Shown piece after piece: positions 1 through 14,541 of a stretch of DNA of 64,000 nucleotides. A model generated the notes under the pieces. The model did no database searches. It worked only from the letters and a program-made list of their open reading frames with translations, and was not told the origin of the DNA. Position 1 is the first letter of the stretch. Each line of letters starts with the position of its first letter. Source of the DNA: Cryptomeria japonica. Its lineage: Eukaryota; Streptophyta; Pinopsida; Cupressales; Cupressaceae. The position numbers and the translations under genes are program-made. The stretch lies in contig NC_081406.1 in assembly GCF_030272615.1 (NCBI RefSeq), positions 242,475,218 through 242,539,217 on the forward strand. Reading direction: 5' to 3'.

Positions 1-480
1 ATTAAATTTTATAATTGGAAAACTACTTAAAATTTGTTGGGTTAGTTAGTTTGTATTTGGACTCATTGAAAGCAATTATTGCACATTATCATGATTTGAA
101 TCTAATGTCTAAATTAATCGCTATTTTTGGAACCTATGACCATAGGAATCATGCATGGCTTAATCATGCACGCAAGTTACACTATTCTTATATCATGCAA
201 ATTTCTTATACATTAGTTACATTTATTGACGTTTTCATCTCCATGCAAGTTACACGTGTAATTATTAATATGCAAGTTTCATAATGGTCATTGTTACGCA
301 AGCTATATTTCAAATTTTGAATAATAAATAATTTAGTTATGGTTTTTATTCTACGTGATTCATCAAGTAGTTATTTCAATTTATTAAATTATACACGTTC
401 AATTAGTAATTGTTTTCAAGTATGATGTTTTCATAGCTCTTAGTTAGAAAACTAAATAAAGGAAGATGGAAACCAAAACC
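1..480. other. AT-rich spacer, nothing recognised
   Basis: AT-rich sequence with no credible reading frame, repeat boundary or RNA gene. The single frame over 60 codons here does not begin with ATG and shows no family motif. Confidence 0.5.
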
Positions 481-2330
481 CAGTAGCGTTCGATATATAC
501 AGTGCCTCTGGGTCACGCTTACGAGTAATGTCGTCATGTTGAACTACTACACTTAACGCCTAATAAAGCTACATCAATGACGTATGTGGCATCGTCCCTA
601 TAAATCGTCGAGGAGTAATAAGGGACACTTGGAAGTTAAAATCCAAGGGGTGGGTAATCCCCCTTGGATCGATAATTTAATAAGATAATTCTAAAACGAT
701 CTTTCATCCACTGAGTTAAACTATAGTAAACCCCCATAGGGATGATGAGTGAAACGCTTTTATGAAATTGATTTAATCTCGAAGAATTGTTGTCGATTGA
801 CAACTGGTCAAGGGTGATGCTTATGATAAGAATTAGGATCTAGTTGATTTAGGCCACAAGCAATAGGCCATCTTGAGCCTTTTCTTAAGCGCTACCACCG
901 TAGGTAGCAACTGTAGAGAAACTGTCTGGGACATTGACCCTAGAAAAGGTTGTGTACCCACTAATCAGTTTACATCAAACCATAGAGTAGAAAATAGAAC
1001 TACATATTTTACGCCTTGATCCCGTGCCGAAACGGGTATGTAGGCAGTCTTGGGATGGAGTTGTCCCTAGTACTCAAGCATTCGTGGGTGGGGTCTAGGC
1101 TTGGTAAGAAGAAGGGTTGAATAGAATCCTAATTTGAAAGATAAGTGTAAAAAGGGAAAAAGTAAATCAATGCATACTCGGAAGGAATCCCGTATGGATT
1201 TGCTTGACTTCCCGAGGCTTTAAGCCAAATTCTGAGGTGGAATTCAAGCTTGTATTATGTAATTTAATTACTCCTAAGGATGGCGACCTTGATGCACTTC
1301 TGTTAGAAGAGTGTAGTACTTAGTGAGTGTCTCAGGACCTGAATGGTCCGTATGGGTAGATGCCTATCCCGTATTGGATAGATGGAATCTTATGTCCCGT
1401 ATAGACAGATGCCTAACCCGTATGGTTAGATGCTCATCTCGAATGGATGAATGCCTAATCCAAATGGATGGATGCCCAGAGTATGCAATTGAATCAAACA
1501 CAATGATTAAATTAAGCACACAAAAAAAAAGAATGGTCAATTTTGTTGAGTTAATTATGGTGGGTTATTACATGGGTATTGGTGGGTTATTACATCTAAA
1601 TTGGCCCAAAGGTGATTTTATTATGAAATCCCTATATAAGGAATCTCTCTCAATTCATTCCATCATCTCATAGTTGTATCTCATCATTATGCTTTTACCC
1701 CAATTTAAGAGTAGATATGCTTCAAGGAGAAACAAGATATATCAAGACATCTTCAATTATATCTCCAATTATGTTTCATGATGGATTTTATGTGATTTAT
1801 CATGTTATTGCATCAACACATGGAGGACTTATCCTAAGGACATTGCATCACCAATTGAAGGTATAATCAATTCAAGAGATAATTCCAAACCCAGGGTCTG
1901 ACTTAGGAAAATCCCTATCAACAACACAATTTTCTTCCTTATGTGTGTAGGTGACAAGTTAAAGAGTCACAATTGCAGAAGCAAACAAAGAAGTCAGAGA
2001 TGATCAGATCTAGCTCTTGCAGGAGCAAAAAGTGGAGGATAGGGTCACCCAAGGCACCTTGTCTGATAAATTTTTGATGAACTTCTAGTAGAATATTTTG
2101 AATGAAATTCTCATTACAAAATTTTCTTGTTCATCCACATCTGACAGCTAGAGGACATAGTCTCCCCAAGCAACCTTGTCCTATATTTGTGGGCCAAGTT
2201 TTCGAATCCAGGTTCCTCTATGTTCCCTTACTTCAAATCTATCTCTGTGTGTTTGTATACCACATTTGAAACTTATTGTTCATGTTATTTTATGTCAATT
2301 CCATGTCATTAAGCCTAGGACTTGTATTTA
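480..2330 (+). mobile_element. LTR-like fragment, same broad family as the LTRs at 5307 and 9602
   Basis: The stretch around 1887-1925 (CCAAACCCAGGGTCTGACTT and onward) lines up with 6019-6058 and more loosely with about 10246-10290, which lie in the two LTRs of the element at 5307-10893. A TATA-like box (CTATATAAGG, 1632-1641) sits at the same relative place as CATATATAAG near 5690 in the complete LTR. I therefore read this as a solo or truncated plus-oriented LTR of a related, older family. Left and right ends are not resolved, and no target duplication was found. Confidence 0.45.
1341..1485. repeat. 21-bp degenerate tandem repeat
   Basis: About six units of roughly 21 bp with the theme GATGCCTAACCCGTATGGTTA follow one another. 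Units differ by a few bases and one is longer. The array lies upstream of the TATA-like box of the LTR-like fragment, so it may be an LTR U3 repeat, a place where such arrays are common. Confidence 0.7.
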
Positions 2331-2669
2331 ATTCACATATTTTCAATTACATTGTCCACTCAATAAAAAAGAATAAAATCCAATTAGTATTCAACCCTCT
2401 TCCTAATAAAATTGAGGTTGAACCTATTGAATTCATTCTCATTTTAATGTGACATTTGTGAAATAAGTTTAAAAGATTTTTTACATAGCTAAACTTGTGA
2501 GCCCTATTTTCACCTAAACATTTAGTATCTATCTCATATTTGTTGTCCAACTTTGGTGTTAAACCTAAGTATGAGAAAGTGGTTATGCTCTAGGGTTTAA
2601 TAGTTTGTTGATCTAGGAACCAACACATTGTACCCATTGTTGGAAATGCAATTTTTTTTAAAATATTGT

Positions 2670-3010
2670 CAATTGGTAGGTATCTATATAAAACTAAAGT
2701 TATCTATATATCAATGACCATCAGCTGATATGCATCTATGTATAACTGAAGTTATCTATATACCAATGGCCACCAGTTAATTTGTATCTATGTAAAGTTG
2801 GAATTTTGTATATATAAGCATTCAATATTCTTACCAAATGTTAGGAACGTGAATGTTTTTGTAAAAATTGTCAGCTAATTTGTATCTATGTACAACTAAA
2901 ATTTTATATATATATATATATTGTCATGATTCTTCCAATTGATTGTAAAAGCATAACTCTTGTACTTTTTGTTAATTGGTTTGTATCTATGCATAGCTGA
3001 AAATGTCTAT
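2670..3010. repeat. Degenerate repeat of about 55 bp
   Basis: A phrase like GTATCTATGTATAACTGAA recurs near 2680, 2735, 2797, 2885 and 2983. The first three copies are about 55-60 bp apart and the later ones are spread by insertions. No coding frame and no terminal structure were seen. Confidence 0.5.
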
Positions 3011-5306
3011 GAATGACAACTTCTCAAAACTAATCCATTTAACTAATTGGAAAACACAAATTATGACCTACAAACACATGCAATTCTTCATAAAGGTAAT
3101 AGAAATAGGACTAAAATCAAGGATAAAATAATATATCACGAGATAATATTAACTATTCCTAAAATTTCACACAATATACAACTCCAAGTTTGTAGGTAAA
3201 ATCAACTTATCTTATTCGTTGAAATATGCCCAACTAAGTACAAATGTGTTTTTTGTCATATGCTTACTCAGAATTCCAAGTCTTACAATGTTCCATTGAG
3301 TTACAAATGTTGTTCATACAGGAAAGAACTCATAAGAGTTACAATTTTTGTTTAAAAAAAGCCAAAACTACTTTAAAAAGATCCCGAAGTGTATTATATC
3401 TTCATCATTAGCCATTATGAGGAGAAATAGGAAGTGATAAGGTTCATTAAAACCTCTTTGTTTGACTTCATCTTAACTTTTCCATGTTCCTCTATAATGT
3501 TGACTCCTATAAAGGCTCCAATATTCTTGCAACTGGCCCTGGATTCTCTCCACATAATGATACTATTGGCATAACTACTTTTCAGATGCTTGGATGAATC
3601 CTTGATCAATCATAACTACTCAAAATTATTATAGCCTTCTTTCCTTACTCATAGGACGTGGAAAAATTACTTAAATAATATTAAATGCTTTAAGAAGGTG
3701 TAGGGGATCTCTTACTCAACTATAAATTCCTCTACCACCCTTAATATTGTCAAGTTGTAGGGAGTCTCCAAAAACCAGTAGGGAATCTATCCAAAACTAT
3801 GTCACCTAGGTTGATAATGTCTTAAGTTGAGAACTACTTCATTAATCATTTTTTTTCAACTTGCCTTAATAGCACAAATTTCTTCTAACCATGCTTGTCA
3901 AATGAATCTATATCTATTTTCCTTTCCATGGTCAGCATAGTTATCATCTAATAGGGTTTTCATTATAACTATCCTCTTTATTTGTCCTTATATCTCATGA
4001 TTTGCCTCTATTATTGCCTTTTCATATTGCACACTATATAGAATTCTTTGTCACATTGGTTCCTGTTGTCTTCTTGAATAGGTCTAAGACTATCCGCCAA
4101 TCTATGATGCTCTTTGATGGCTATATTCTATGAACACATATATTCCTTTTATGATATAAATGACTTGTGATATACCATTTTGTAAAGGAAAACCTTTAAA
4201 TCTATGTTCACTTCCCTTATTGATCTAGAGATATCATAGTATCAATTGCAATATGGACACATGACACAACAAAAGGCATAATAATAGAAAGCTCTACATA
4301 AGATAATACTAAATTGATAGAGACTATTGTTTCTGTGAGTGTATCATTCTTGTTATATTATCCACGTTCAATCAAATTTGACACACCTCTCACAAATGAT
4401 GCCCTTTCTAGTTTTCCAAGGATTTTGTGATCCACTATTGATTCAAACTCTACATTTTGTTGTTTTTGTGAGGCATTTTTGGTAATCTTTACAATGTTTG
4501 TATCCTTACTATGACCTAAAAACTTGTTTTAAAATAACTTGACTACCTCTTTGATCTCTTATCAACTACTTGACATGCACTCCCACATTCATGCAATCTA
4601 AACCATCCGAACAAGTTCACTTGATCATACTTGTAAAACAAGTTGATCTTATTTTTAATGGATTGTTACTATATATATTATATGCTTGTTACATTACTAT
4701 CATATGGTCTTGGGACTTATGGTAGTCTTTTATGACTATCAAATCTCTTAGACTACCATATTTTAATATTGGCATGATGCTCCCTTCATTCTTAGCATGA
4801 CTATGGAATTTACACCTTTAACTACCACAATTACTTTTGTTGTTTTCAAACTCAAAATATCTTGTAGACCTTTTCTTGTCTCTTAAGTCAACTAGTTATT
4901 TCACTCATCTTATCATTATGATTTTAAGAACATTGTGATTTTTGTTTAAAGACCTTTGATACCTTTTTCTTGATGGTTTCCCTCTTTCATAGGGTACTTC
5001 AAATCTTCTCCTTCATATTTGTCACTACATAAGAATATTTGAAATGCCATTCATTTTCTTTTGTTAATCATGACACGCCCTATAATATGTGGTTTGAGTC
5101 TTATCTCTAAGTGTTGATTGTCCCTAACAAGTGACTCCACCATTTCTTTTTTTAGACTTCCAAGAAATTCATGTCATTACCATTTATCTATGTTTTTTTT
5201 CTCTTTAAGTGTTTTAATTGAGTGATCTTCTTACTTTTCTCATGAAGCCACTAATTTTTTACTTCATCTTTACTGATTTGTTCTCTATCGAGCATAGGTT
5301 TTGCAG
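3010..5306. other. Non-coding stretch, no feature recognised
   Basis: All frames are closed at short intervals. Residual zinc-knuckle-like Cys/His spacing on the minus strand near 4790-4870 is too weak to name. It is probably old transposon-derived sequence decayed beyond recognition. Confidence 0.4.
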
Positions 5307-6561
5307 TGTTGTAAATTGTAACCCCTTACAATTTCACATTCCTTTTTTGTGTTGTTGTCTTAGTTTGTCTCCTCCTATCTCTTTTCCAAGCCTATCTTTG
5401 GCTTTGCACTATAAAATTGATGTCATATGATAATACAATGATCTGAATCATTGTCTTGAATTTTTGTAAAATACCACCACCTTTGTAGCACCCATTTCTG
5501 GGTAGACTAGAGATGCTAGGCACCCTTTTCCTAGTGGACTGGGGTGCTAGGAACCATAGTCTCCCCCAATTTGTGCCCATTTTTTAATATGTCAATGTAT
5601 TGGTTCCTGCCAATTGATTCTTGATCCCAATATTTTAATATGATCGTTGAAGGTTGGCCTAATTTATGATACCTTGGGAGCCATATATAAGAGCATCTTT
5701 CCTAATTCATTTTTATCCTCAAACATTCCATAACATCCTAGTCACTTCCTAGAGCAAGTATTGTGAGCGAATTTCTTTATATTTGAGCATTATGGGGCAG
5801 CAATTGCAATGATCTTAATGCAAGTAGCTTTTTATGATTGAGTATTTTATGCCTTGTCATGTCATATTATTGCATCAAAATTTGTGGTTCTCATTCAAAG
5901 AGAAGTGCATCATTATCATCATCATCAACAACAACAAAATCAAACTTGAGGTATAATATTATGTATCCAACATTTTACTTTAGATATTTTCCTTTGTCTA
6001 TTTTCATAAGGGTTGATTCCAAACTTGGAGTTTGACTAAGGCAAATCCTTATCAACCCAAAACCATTTTTTTGGCTTTTGTGTGAAAGTTACAGGTTCAA
6101 AAGAGAATAAATATATAAGATCCAGAAAGTATAGACTGGGACAAATAGAAATGGATTTTGAAGAAGTAGAAAACCCTAGACATTATGGCTTAGCTACATA
6201 ATTCAACACTTTTTTGACAAGATTTAAGGGAGATGTTCTAAGTGACATCCTAATCATAAATTTATTTTTGATGTCTACATCGGACACCTGCAAGACTAGG
6301 TCACCTAGCCACATAGTCCAAAAATTTTGGGCTCAAATTATAGACACAAGTTCCTTTCTATTTCCCATTTCCAAATATGTACTTAAAGTCTACATATCTA
6401 GTCTGAAACTTTTTGTTTATGTTGATTACTCCCAATTTTGCATCATTAACCCTAGTGCACATCATTTCTAAATCAAATTAATTCAATTCAAAAGAAGAAT
6501 AATCAATTGATAGTGTCCAACTCTTTAGACTAGTGGATCCTATTTACCCACTCTTTTTACA
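5307..6561 (+). repeat. 5' LTR of the 5307-10893 element
   Basis: It begins TGTTGTAAATTG and ends TTTTTACA, directly before the primer-binding-like site. A TATA-like box lies near 5690. It aligns along its length with 9602-10893. Confidence 0.7.
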
Positions 6562-8659
6562 TTTTGGTGAACCTGGCACTTCTTAAATTTTATATATTTC
6601 CAATTGGTTATTTTTAGATTTGACTTTTCACTATGGAATTTACAAAATCTTATTATTTTACAATTTCACATTTGATTACATTGTTTATTAGCTACATTTA
6701 TCAAAATCATGCGTTGCATGATGGCTTGTTTCATTTTATGTTGCTTGCATTCATTCATAGCACTCTAATGTATTGCATCATGAGGATTTCAAACATTTTT
6801 CTACATTCACTTCATTTCTTAAATCTCTCATACATATTTCATGTTTCTATATGTTTATATTTTTAAATAAGTTAATGGAATGTTTGGATTATATTAAATC
6901 TTTAGTGGATGTTTCAAGTTATATCTTTGATAATCGTCCTAGAGATGAAATTGAAATGAATCATACTTGTATCTCTCCTAGAGTATATCTTATCCATGAG
7001 GAAATAGTTAATACTATTCTCAATGATCTCTCTAATGGAGATGCATTATTGAAAAGTAATGATGAATCCTCTCCTCACAAGGTTACTATAGCACACGAGA
7101 TATAAGCTAAACATATGGATCTTAAAACTTCTATCACTTTAGATCCTCCTTATTCTCCAAGAACTTATCTTAACCATCAAAATATTTTGAGATGAGATTA
7201 TTTTATGCATTTCCTCCATGAGATGTCACCTAATATATAACATTGAGTAAATATGAAGCTTTAAATGATGAGAATTCTCCTTCCTGACCTAACCAAGTGG
7301 ATATTAATAATAATAGAAATGAGAATCACACTAGAATGATCCATCCACCTTCATCAATTCATCCCTTTGGTCCTCCAAAGTACATTTACACAACAAACTT
7401 CAATGAAGTCTATGATGAAAGTCCTTCTCCTTGATAATTGCAAACAAATTACGAGGTTGCATATGATATGATTTCTAAATGAGCATATAGTAGACAAGGT
7501 CTTGGAATGATGGAACAAGGAATCAAAGTCCCTATAGAATTGCCTTAACAATGACCTAGAGGATGTGTAATATTTCTTCCCCCTTCTTTACTAATTTTGA
7601 TACCAAAGCCTAATATTCCTCTTCGATGAGAGACAAGGCCTACTCATTTCAATCTAGCAAAAAGAATCTTTTGGAGACTTAAATATCATAAAAAATGTTA
7701 CGTTTCCTTACATAAGATATATGAATAATTCTAATAATGGTAGTTAGGACACATTTTTTCACTTTCATCAAATTAACTCTCAATGTCTTGTTGATTGCAT
7801 TCCATTAAATAATTTGTTTAAGATTTATATGATAGGGCTTGTATTCATATCATACCTGATCTCATTCTTTTTTTAAATCTAAATTCAAAAGTAGTTCCCT
7901 AGCACTCTATTGGACCTATTATGTTCTTCAATAGGTGACACTATTAGTTTACCTTTTTAAGGAGATATTTGTCATTCATGATGGTACAATTTCATGTCTA
8001 ATCATACTTGGCTAGGAACATAATAGCCACCTAGTTATTCTTGTCTCCACACTTGGGGAGCACAAATAGTTTTTAATATTTTCTCTTTCTTAAATTATAA
8101 GGATTCATTTTCCTTTTTTGAGTTGCATCTTCTATAAGGATATCATTTATTGCATAGAATTGTTTGTCCTTCATGGAAATTTTAACCTTTCTTTAATGCA
8201 TGTTTTACTATTAGGACCTCTTCCTTGCTTCAAAGTGTTTCTTTTTATTAATGATCTCTCCTTGGTGTCAAAAGTGTTCAATCCTTCATCAATAATCCCC
8301 TTTCCTAGAAATAAGGAAGGTGTGTATCTTTGGTCTCCTTCCCCTCCCCTTTGTTGAAGATGATATTATTGTTAAATATTTCCTCTTGGAGGCAGATGTC
8401 TTTGGACAAATATAGCTTCCTCCTCTGTTAATCGCGTATCCCTCAAAATGATCCCTTTATACTTGTTGCTAGATATCTCTTTTAAAACTACCTTTTCCTT
8501 TCTTAAAAGAATTGTGTCTTCTTTCTAGCTTGGAATGTATGTGTATTTTTGTTTAGAGAATATCTCCTTGGTGATGGAGGTGTTTATCTTTGTTGTGTTC
8601 TCTTTCTATCTTAAGATATCAACATGGACATATGTTGACATTTAAGTGGGGGAATATGT

Positions 8660-9170
8660 GTGACCTCCCTATTGTTTGTGCTTGGTGTCACTGCAACACC
8701 CATTTTACAGTTGCATTTTTAGTTTTCCTTGCAAATAGTGAGTTTTGTTTGATAATCCTTGTCTTGGTGTCAGTTGTATTTTTGGATTTCCTTTCAACTA
8801 GAAAGTTTTATTTGGTAACCCTTATGTTGGTGTTATTGCAACACCCATTTTACATTTTATTGCTTTGCAAAGAGAGGATTTTATTTGGTAATATTTTTTA
8901 GGATGACTCAACTAGCATAACACACCTTGCTAGACTGATTTGACTCTTCTTTATTTTTCACATAGATACACAACATAACACACTTTGTTGTCCAATAAAA
9001 AATGTTATTATCTCTCTTTTCCATGGATCACCTAACATAACACAACTTGTTAGCTAGTGGAATCCATCTTCCTTTCTCTCTCTCCCATGAACTCATAACA
9101 TAACACACCTTGCTAGTTGTTGGATCATGGTTTCTTGTCTCATCTCTTGGTGTATTCTCTTTCTCTTTTT
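8660..9170. repeat. Short degenerate tandem repeats inside the LTR element
   Basis: Two themes repeat. The first is TGGTGTCACTGCAACACCCA and variants, near 8684 and 8829, with a further partial copy between. The second is CATAACACACCTTGCTAG, near 8917, 8963, 9037 and 9098, spaced about 45-75 bp. They lie in the non-coding internal part of the 5307-10893 element. Confidence 0.55.
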
Positions 9171-9423
9171 ATAGGACCACTTGTTCTCTTGCAATAGCAT
9201 TCCAAGAATGACATTAGTGGTTGGGATATTTTTATTATTAAATTGTCTTCAACTAGTTCACTTGGAGCCTTTATTTTTAGTATTAACCTCTTTTATGTGT
9301 CTTTTTGTTTCCTTTTCTCTCTCTTTGTTTTCCTTTTCTTTGTCTTTTCTTTATTTTATGTGTCCTTAATTATATGTGATTGTTTATGTTAAGATCCTAA
9401 GTTTGGGGGCTTTCTCTATCAAA

Positions 9424-9548
<125 letters not shown>

Positions 9549-9601
9549 CAATAAATATTAGTGTAAATTTATACTAACACTAAAGCGGGGGCTAAATATA
9601 G

Positions 9602-10893
9602 TGTCATAAATTATAACCCCTTACAATTTCACAGTGCTAGCTCTTTGCCAAGCCTATTTCTGGTGTTGCACTATAAAATTGATATCATATGATTATACAA
9701 TGAATTGAATCCTTTTCTTAAATTTTTGTAAACTAAAAACACCTTTGTTTTATCCCTTTATAGGTGGACTAGGGCGCTAGGATCCATAGTCCCCCTAGTT
9801 TGGGCCCATTTTTTAATATATCAATGTACTGCTTTCTGCCAATTGATTCCCAATCCTAATATTAAAATATGATCATTGGAGGTCAACCTAATTTATGAAA
9901 TAAATTGAGAACCCAATATAAGAGCATCTTTCTAAATTTATTTTCATCCTCAAACATTTCATAACATCCTAATCACTTCCTAGAGCAAGTATTATAAGTG
10001 AATTTCTTCATATTTCAGTATTTTGTGGTAGCAAGTTGCAACAATCTTCATACAAGTGGCTTTTCATGATTGAATCTTTTATGCATTATCATGTCATGTT
10101 ATAGCATCAAAATTTGTGCGTCTTATTCAAAGAGCATTGCATAATTATCATCAACAACAACATCAAGATTGAGGTATAATATTGTGGATCCAACATTTTA
10201 CTTCAGAGCTTTTCCTTTATCTATTTTCTTTTTAAGGGTTAATTACAAACTCGATGTTTATTTGAGGAAAACCCTTATCAGCTCAACACTATTTTTCCTC
10301 TCTTGTGTTTTTACATTACAGGTTTAGAAGAGAATAAATATAGATCCAAAAAGTATAGACTAAGACAAATACAACCATATTTTGAAGAAGTGGAATACCC
10401 TAACACTGTGGCATAGCCACAGAGTCTGACACTTTTTGAATTTAAAATTTCAGAGAGATATTCTGACCAACATCTCAATCCCATTTTATTTTTTTGATAT
10501 ATGCATCAAAAACCTGGAGGACTAGGTTGCCTAACCACATAGTCCAAAAAAAATTGGGCTCAAATTGCAAACACAAGTTCCATTATGATTCCCATTTTTA
10601 GATCTGTACCTAGAGTCTGCATATCTGATTTGAAACTTTTTGTTTATGTTGATTACCCTTAATTTTGCATCAGTAGCCCCAATTCACATCATTTTCAAAT
10701 CAAAACAATTGAACTCAAGAGAAGAATAATTAATCAATAGGGCCAACTCTTTGAATAGGTCTTAAGTGGGCCCTATTGATTATCCTTGAATGTATTGAGG
10801 TTCTAAATATGTTTGATTCCTAGTTTTCATAATTAGACTAGTGGATCACATTTTCTAACCCCTTTTACAAGTTTGAATGTTGGCCTTTTTACA
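9602..10893 (+). repeat. 3' LTR of the 5307-10893 element
   Basis: It begins TGTCATAAATTA immediately after the polypurine tract and ends TTTTTACA. It is the diverged partner of 5307-6561. Confidence 0.7.
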
Positions 10894-11089
10894 TCTTGGT
10901 GCCCAAGTCTTTCACAAAAACATTTTTTGTGAAATATGACTTACAACTTTTGAAGAAAATATTAAACTATTTAAAACTTTTAAAATAACACATTTTTTGC
11001 TAGGTGGTAAAAAAATATTAACAACGTGTTCATGAAGTTAGTTGGTCAGTAGAAGGAAACCCAAGTCATCCTTAGGGATCTTAAGATAA

Positions 11090-12030
11090 ATCATTGACAT
11101 GGTGAATGCTTGGAATGGTCAAGAGATTTGGGTGCAAAACAAGACCATGCCTTGCATAAATCTTCACATTGGGATGTGTTGTTGTTGACAGTTCAACCCT
11201 ACAACACATAGAACAAAAATTATGCTACCTTGCAACTTTACAATTTTTGCAACATTAGAATAACTTTCACCATGAGAAATTGGATTGGAGTCTTAAAAGA
11301 GTGAAAAAGGTTATTATAGAGGGACCCCACACGAGCTTGTAGGTTCAAGAAACAACCTGCCAAAGTTCAATAATTTTTTGTACTTTGGGGAACTAAAGAG
11401 AATGTATCGACATGGTGTGGCTTGGAATGTTTGGTCGAGTTAGAGTGTAAAATAGGAGTATTCCTATCATAAACCCACCAACTTGGACATGTTGGCACAC
11501 GAATTAGCCCCATGACAAATAGAATGAAAGTTACGCAGCAATACAACTTTTTATTGAATGAAATTAACACTTTGTGCAATATTTAAAAACTTGCTACCAC
11601 AAGGAATAGGATTAGATTCTTCAAAAAGTTAGAGAGAACATTATAGAGAATCCCTACATGACCCCATGTATTTAGACAAAAAAAATCTAAGTTCTAAAAA
11701 TGTCAAGAATTAACTCGTCAAAGTTTGGTAGTTTTTGAACATAAAGCACTTAGAGAATGTGTTGGTTCAGCCTGGCATGGAACATTCAGGGAAGTTGGGG
11801 AGAAAAATAAAAGCATGCTCAGTATAAACCTATCCACTTAAATGTGTTGGTGTTGATGGTTCAACGCCACGATGAACTGAATGAAAGTTATGCAATATTG
11901 CAACCTTTCATTAATCAAAATTAACACATTTTACAACATTTGAAAAATTCTCATTGTAATTAACTAGATTGGACTCTTCCAAATTAAGAGAGGTTATTGT
12001 GGAGTTATCCTATATTTCCCTATAGGTTTA
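11090..12030. repeat. Three diverged tandem units of about 310-360 bp
   Basis: Three successive blocks share the same order of phrases: a TGGAATG-type motif, then a GTGTTG-type motif, then GAATGAAAGTTA or a variant (near 11211, 11522 and 11879), then TTAACAC, then GATTGGACTCTT or a variant. Spacings between equivalent points are about 311 and 357 bp. No coding frame follows the repeat. It sits between two LTR elements and may be a decayed satellite-like array. Confidence 0.6.
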
Positions 12031-12061
12031 TACAAAAAAATTATGAGTGTCATGAATGATT

Positions 12062-12365
12062 TAACAATGAATGTAGGATAATACTATTAAACCTAGGAGA
12101 GTCCCAATGAATCTAGGATAATCCTTATGAACCTAGGTCAGTCCTAATGAACCTAGGTTAGTCCTAATGAATGTAGGATAGTCCTAAATAATGTGTGATA
12201 GTCCTAATGAACCTAAGTCAGTCATATAATGTAGGATAGTCCTAATGAACCTAGGACAATCCTAATAAGCATAAAATAGTCCTAATGATCCTAAGAGAAT
12301 CCTATTAAACGTAGGACAATCATAATGAAACTAGGACAATCTTACTAAACTTATAACAATCATAA
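12062..12365. repeat. 20-bp minisatellite, array 1
   Basis: About fifteen imperfect copies of a 20-bp unit of the form CCTAATGAACCTAGGACAGT. The same unit forms a second array at 24005-24282, on the other side of the 12555-23468 element. Confidence 0.85.
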
Positions 12366-12554
12366 GTTATGTGCCTTAAGTCTTATATAGACTATATTTC
12401 TATTTAAAAGTTCCCTTTTGAAGCATGTTGTCATAAGGTATTAAGGATATGTCAAGTTCTCACTAACAAAACCCTTGACATCAGGTTTTGTTGTTGTTGG
12501 TTTTGAAGGAGAAAAAAATAGATAAGTGAGTTATGGTTTTGTGATCTTAGGGTT

Positions 12555-14541
12555 TGTTAGTTTACAAATTTGTCCCTTTTTAAATATAAAACAAATCCTC
12601 TAATCCCTATGGTAGAGACAAACATGTAACAAATAATTGGAGAAGTTTCCAATTGAATTAACAAATTTCCTCTGAATTTTAGAGGTAGAACTCCCTCTTA
12701 TGATATAATTAGGGCCTTTTATAGGGTATTTTCTAAACTACGCAAGCAAAACAAAGGAAGGAATAAGAATGAAAAGAAAAACAAACAGATGACTCAAAGT
12801 TCACCCCTTTGTTGTACACAACAAACTCTAATGGAAAATTGATAGGCGTTCCTCTTAGATAATGTAAATGCATTATGACTCAAAGTTTTATAAACATGTA
12901 CATCCATAACTTAATATATAGATGCATTCAAGGAACTAATTGTAAATCTCAAAGTAAATGTCAACCATAAGAACATGCATGAATACAAAGCCTTAAAAGA
13001 ATTCACATCCTTAGATTCATATTCAAAAGCACAAAGTCTTCATCTCTGCATATATAAATTATGTTTCTAAAAAAGAAAACATGCTATCAAAACTCGAAAC
13101 TTAACTTAGAAACAACACCAAAAAGCAAATTGATCGATTCCCACTCATGCATCAAAGTGCAAGGGGGGGTCAATAATCCTCTCTTTTTTTCTTGTCTATA
13201 ACTATATATACCTAAAAATAAAATAGCTTCTTAAAAGATAATAGTTTCTTGAACAAAACCATTTTTACTAAAGAAAAACTATAAGCTACCTTAAAGCACA
13301 CATGGCATTACACAAGTCCACAATTCAAAGCCAAAATTGGAAACCTATCTTGACTATTCTAATCAATACTCAAACAATAGGTGGAACAAGATTCCTTTGC
13401 ATGTCAATCTCCCTTTCATGTCTTTCAGCTTTCTCCTCTTCTTCCTCAAGCACAAAACTCATCTGTAGATATTGAACATAATTGTAGTTGCCAAGCCAAG
13501 TTTGTCAATCCAATAAGTATATCTTCTTGAGGATTTTTTATGAACTCCATATCCAGTTGCATTATTGGTGTGGGGTCGTCTCCTTGAAGTACCATTTTAG
13601 TACTTAATTGTTGGGTTGATCACTTGGATTTCGGGCTACAACAATTTCTTCATATAATTGGTAGTTATGATTACCAGTTTGCCTTTCTATCTTTCCCAAC
13701 AATGTCACCATCTCTCTATCCTATAAATAAAGTTTGTTGTTTCCACATGAGGATATATAATTTGAGGATAATATCATCTTGTTCATTCTCTAGCCAATTC
13801 AAATCAGGGTTAACTACAGGAAATTGATCATTATGGGGCAGAACCATTTTGAGAATGATAATTCATGTTGATACATTACTTTAGCCAACTTCAAAGATCA
13901 TAATGAGCAAGTGTAAACATATTAATGCCTTTTGTAAGAAAAGACCCTCATTAAATTCTATAACTCATGTCACCACCTTTGCATGCTTTTCACTGTTTAA
14001 TTAAACATTACGGAGTCGTACATAAAAATCTTTATAGGATTGGGTCTTGGAAAGAGTGCAATGTATGGTGATCAACGAGTTAGAGATTTCAAAGCATGAT
14101 TGCAAAATTTCTCAAATCCTCTGATATCTTGATGCCATTGTGACTCCTTCATCACTTAGTATAACCCATTGCTTTTAACAGGATATCTACCTCTTGGAAA
14201 GATTAGGTACTTGATTATCATTGGAAGTGATATCGAAGTTACTGATCAACCGATCAATCGATAGATATTGGTAATCATCATAAGGATCACAAATTCAGGT
14301 CTTTTTGGAACTTTAGGAACCTTAAAGATAGTTCCACACCGCTAAGGTTCACCAACCATCACTTGAGCTAGTGCACAGGTGAGAGAGATTAAGAAAATGG
14401 TCCTCTAAGGAAGGCTCAAAGTAACAAGGCTTAGTTCCAAAGAGGATTTGAGGATCGATAATGCGACATAAGAAGTCTATGAGATAAGTTTCAAGGCCGG
14501 AGGTGACGGTTTAAAAAATTGGTGGGGGGGGAATGGAAACA
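12555..14541 (-). repeat. 3' LTR (minus orientation) of the 10.9-kb element
   Basis: It begins TGTTAGTTTACAAATTTGTC on the plus strand and ends GGAAACA. It aligns over about 2 kb with 21467-23468 and is flanked on the left by GGGTT. Confidence 0.85.

Noticed and set aside
11367-12362. CRISPR-like array (regular short repeats)
   Set aside because: The repeats are contiguous and degenerate with no unique spacers, and the genome is a plant.
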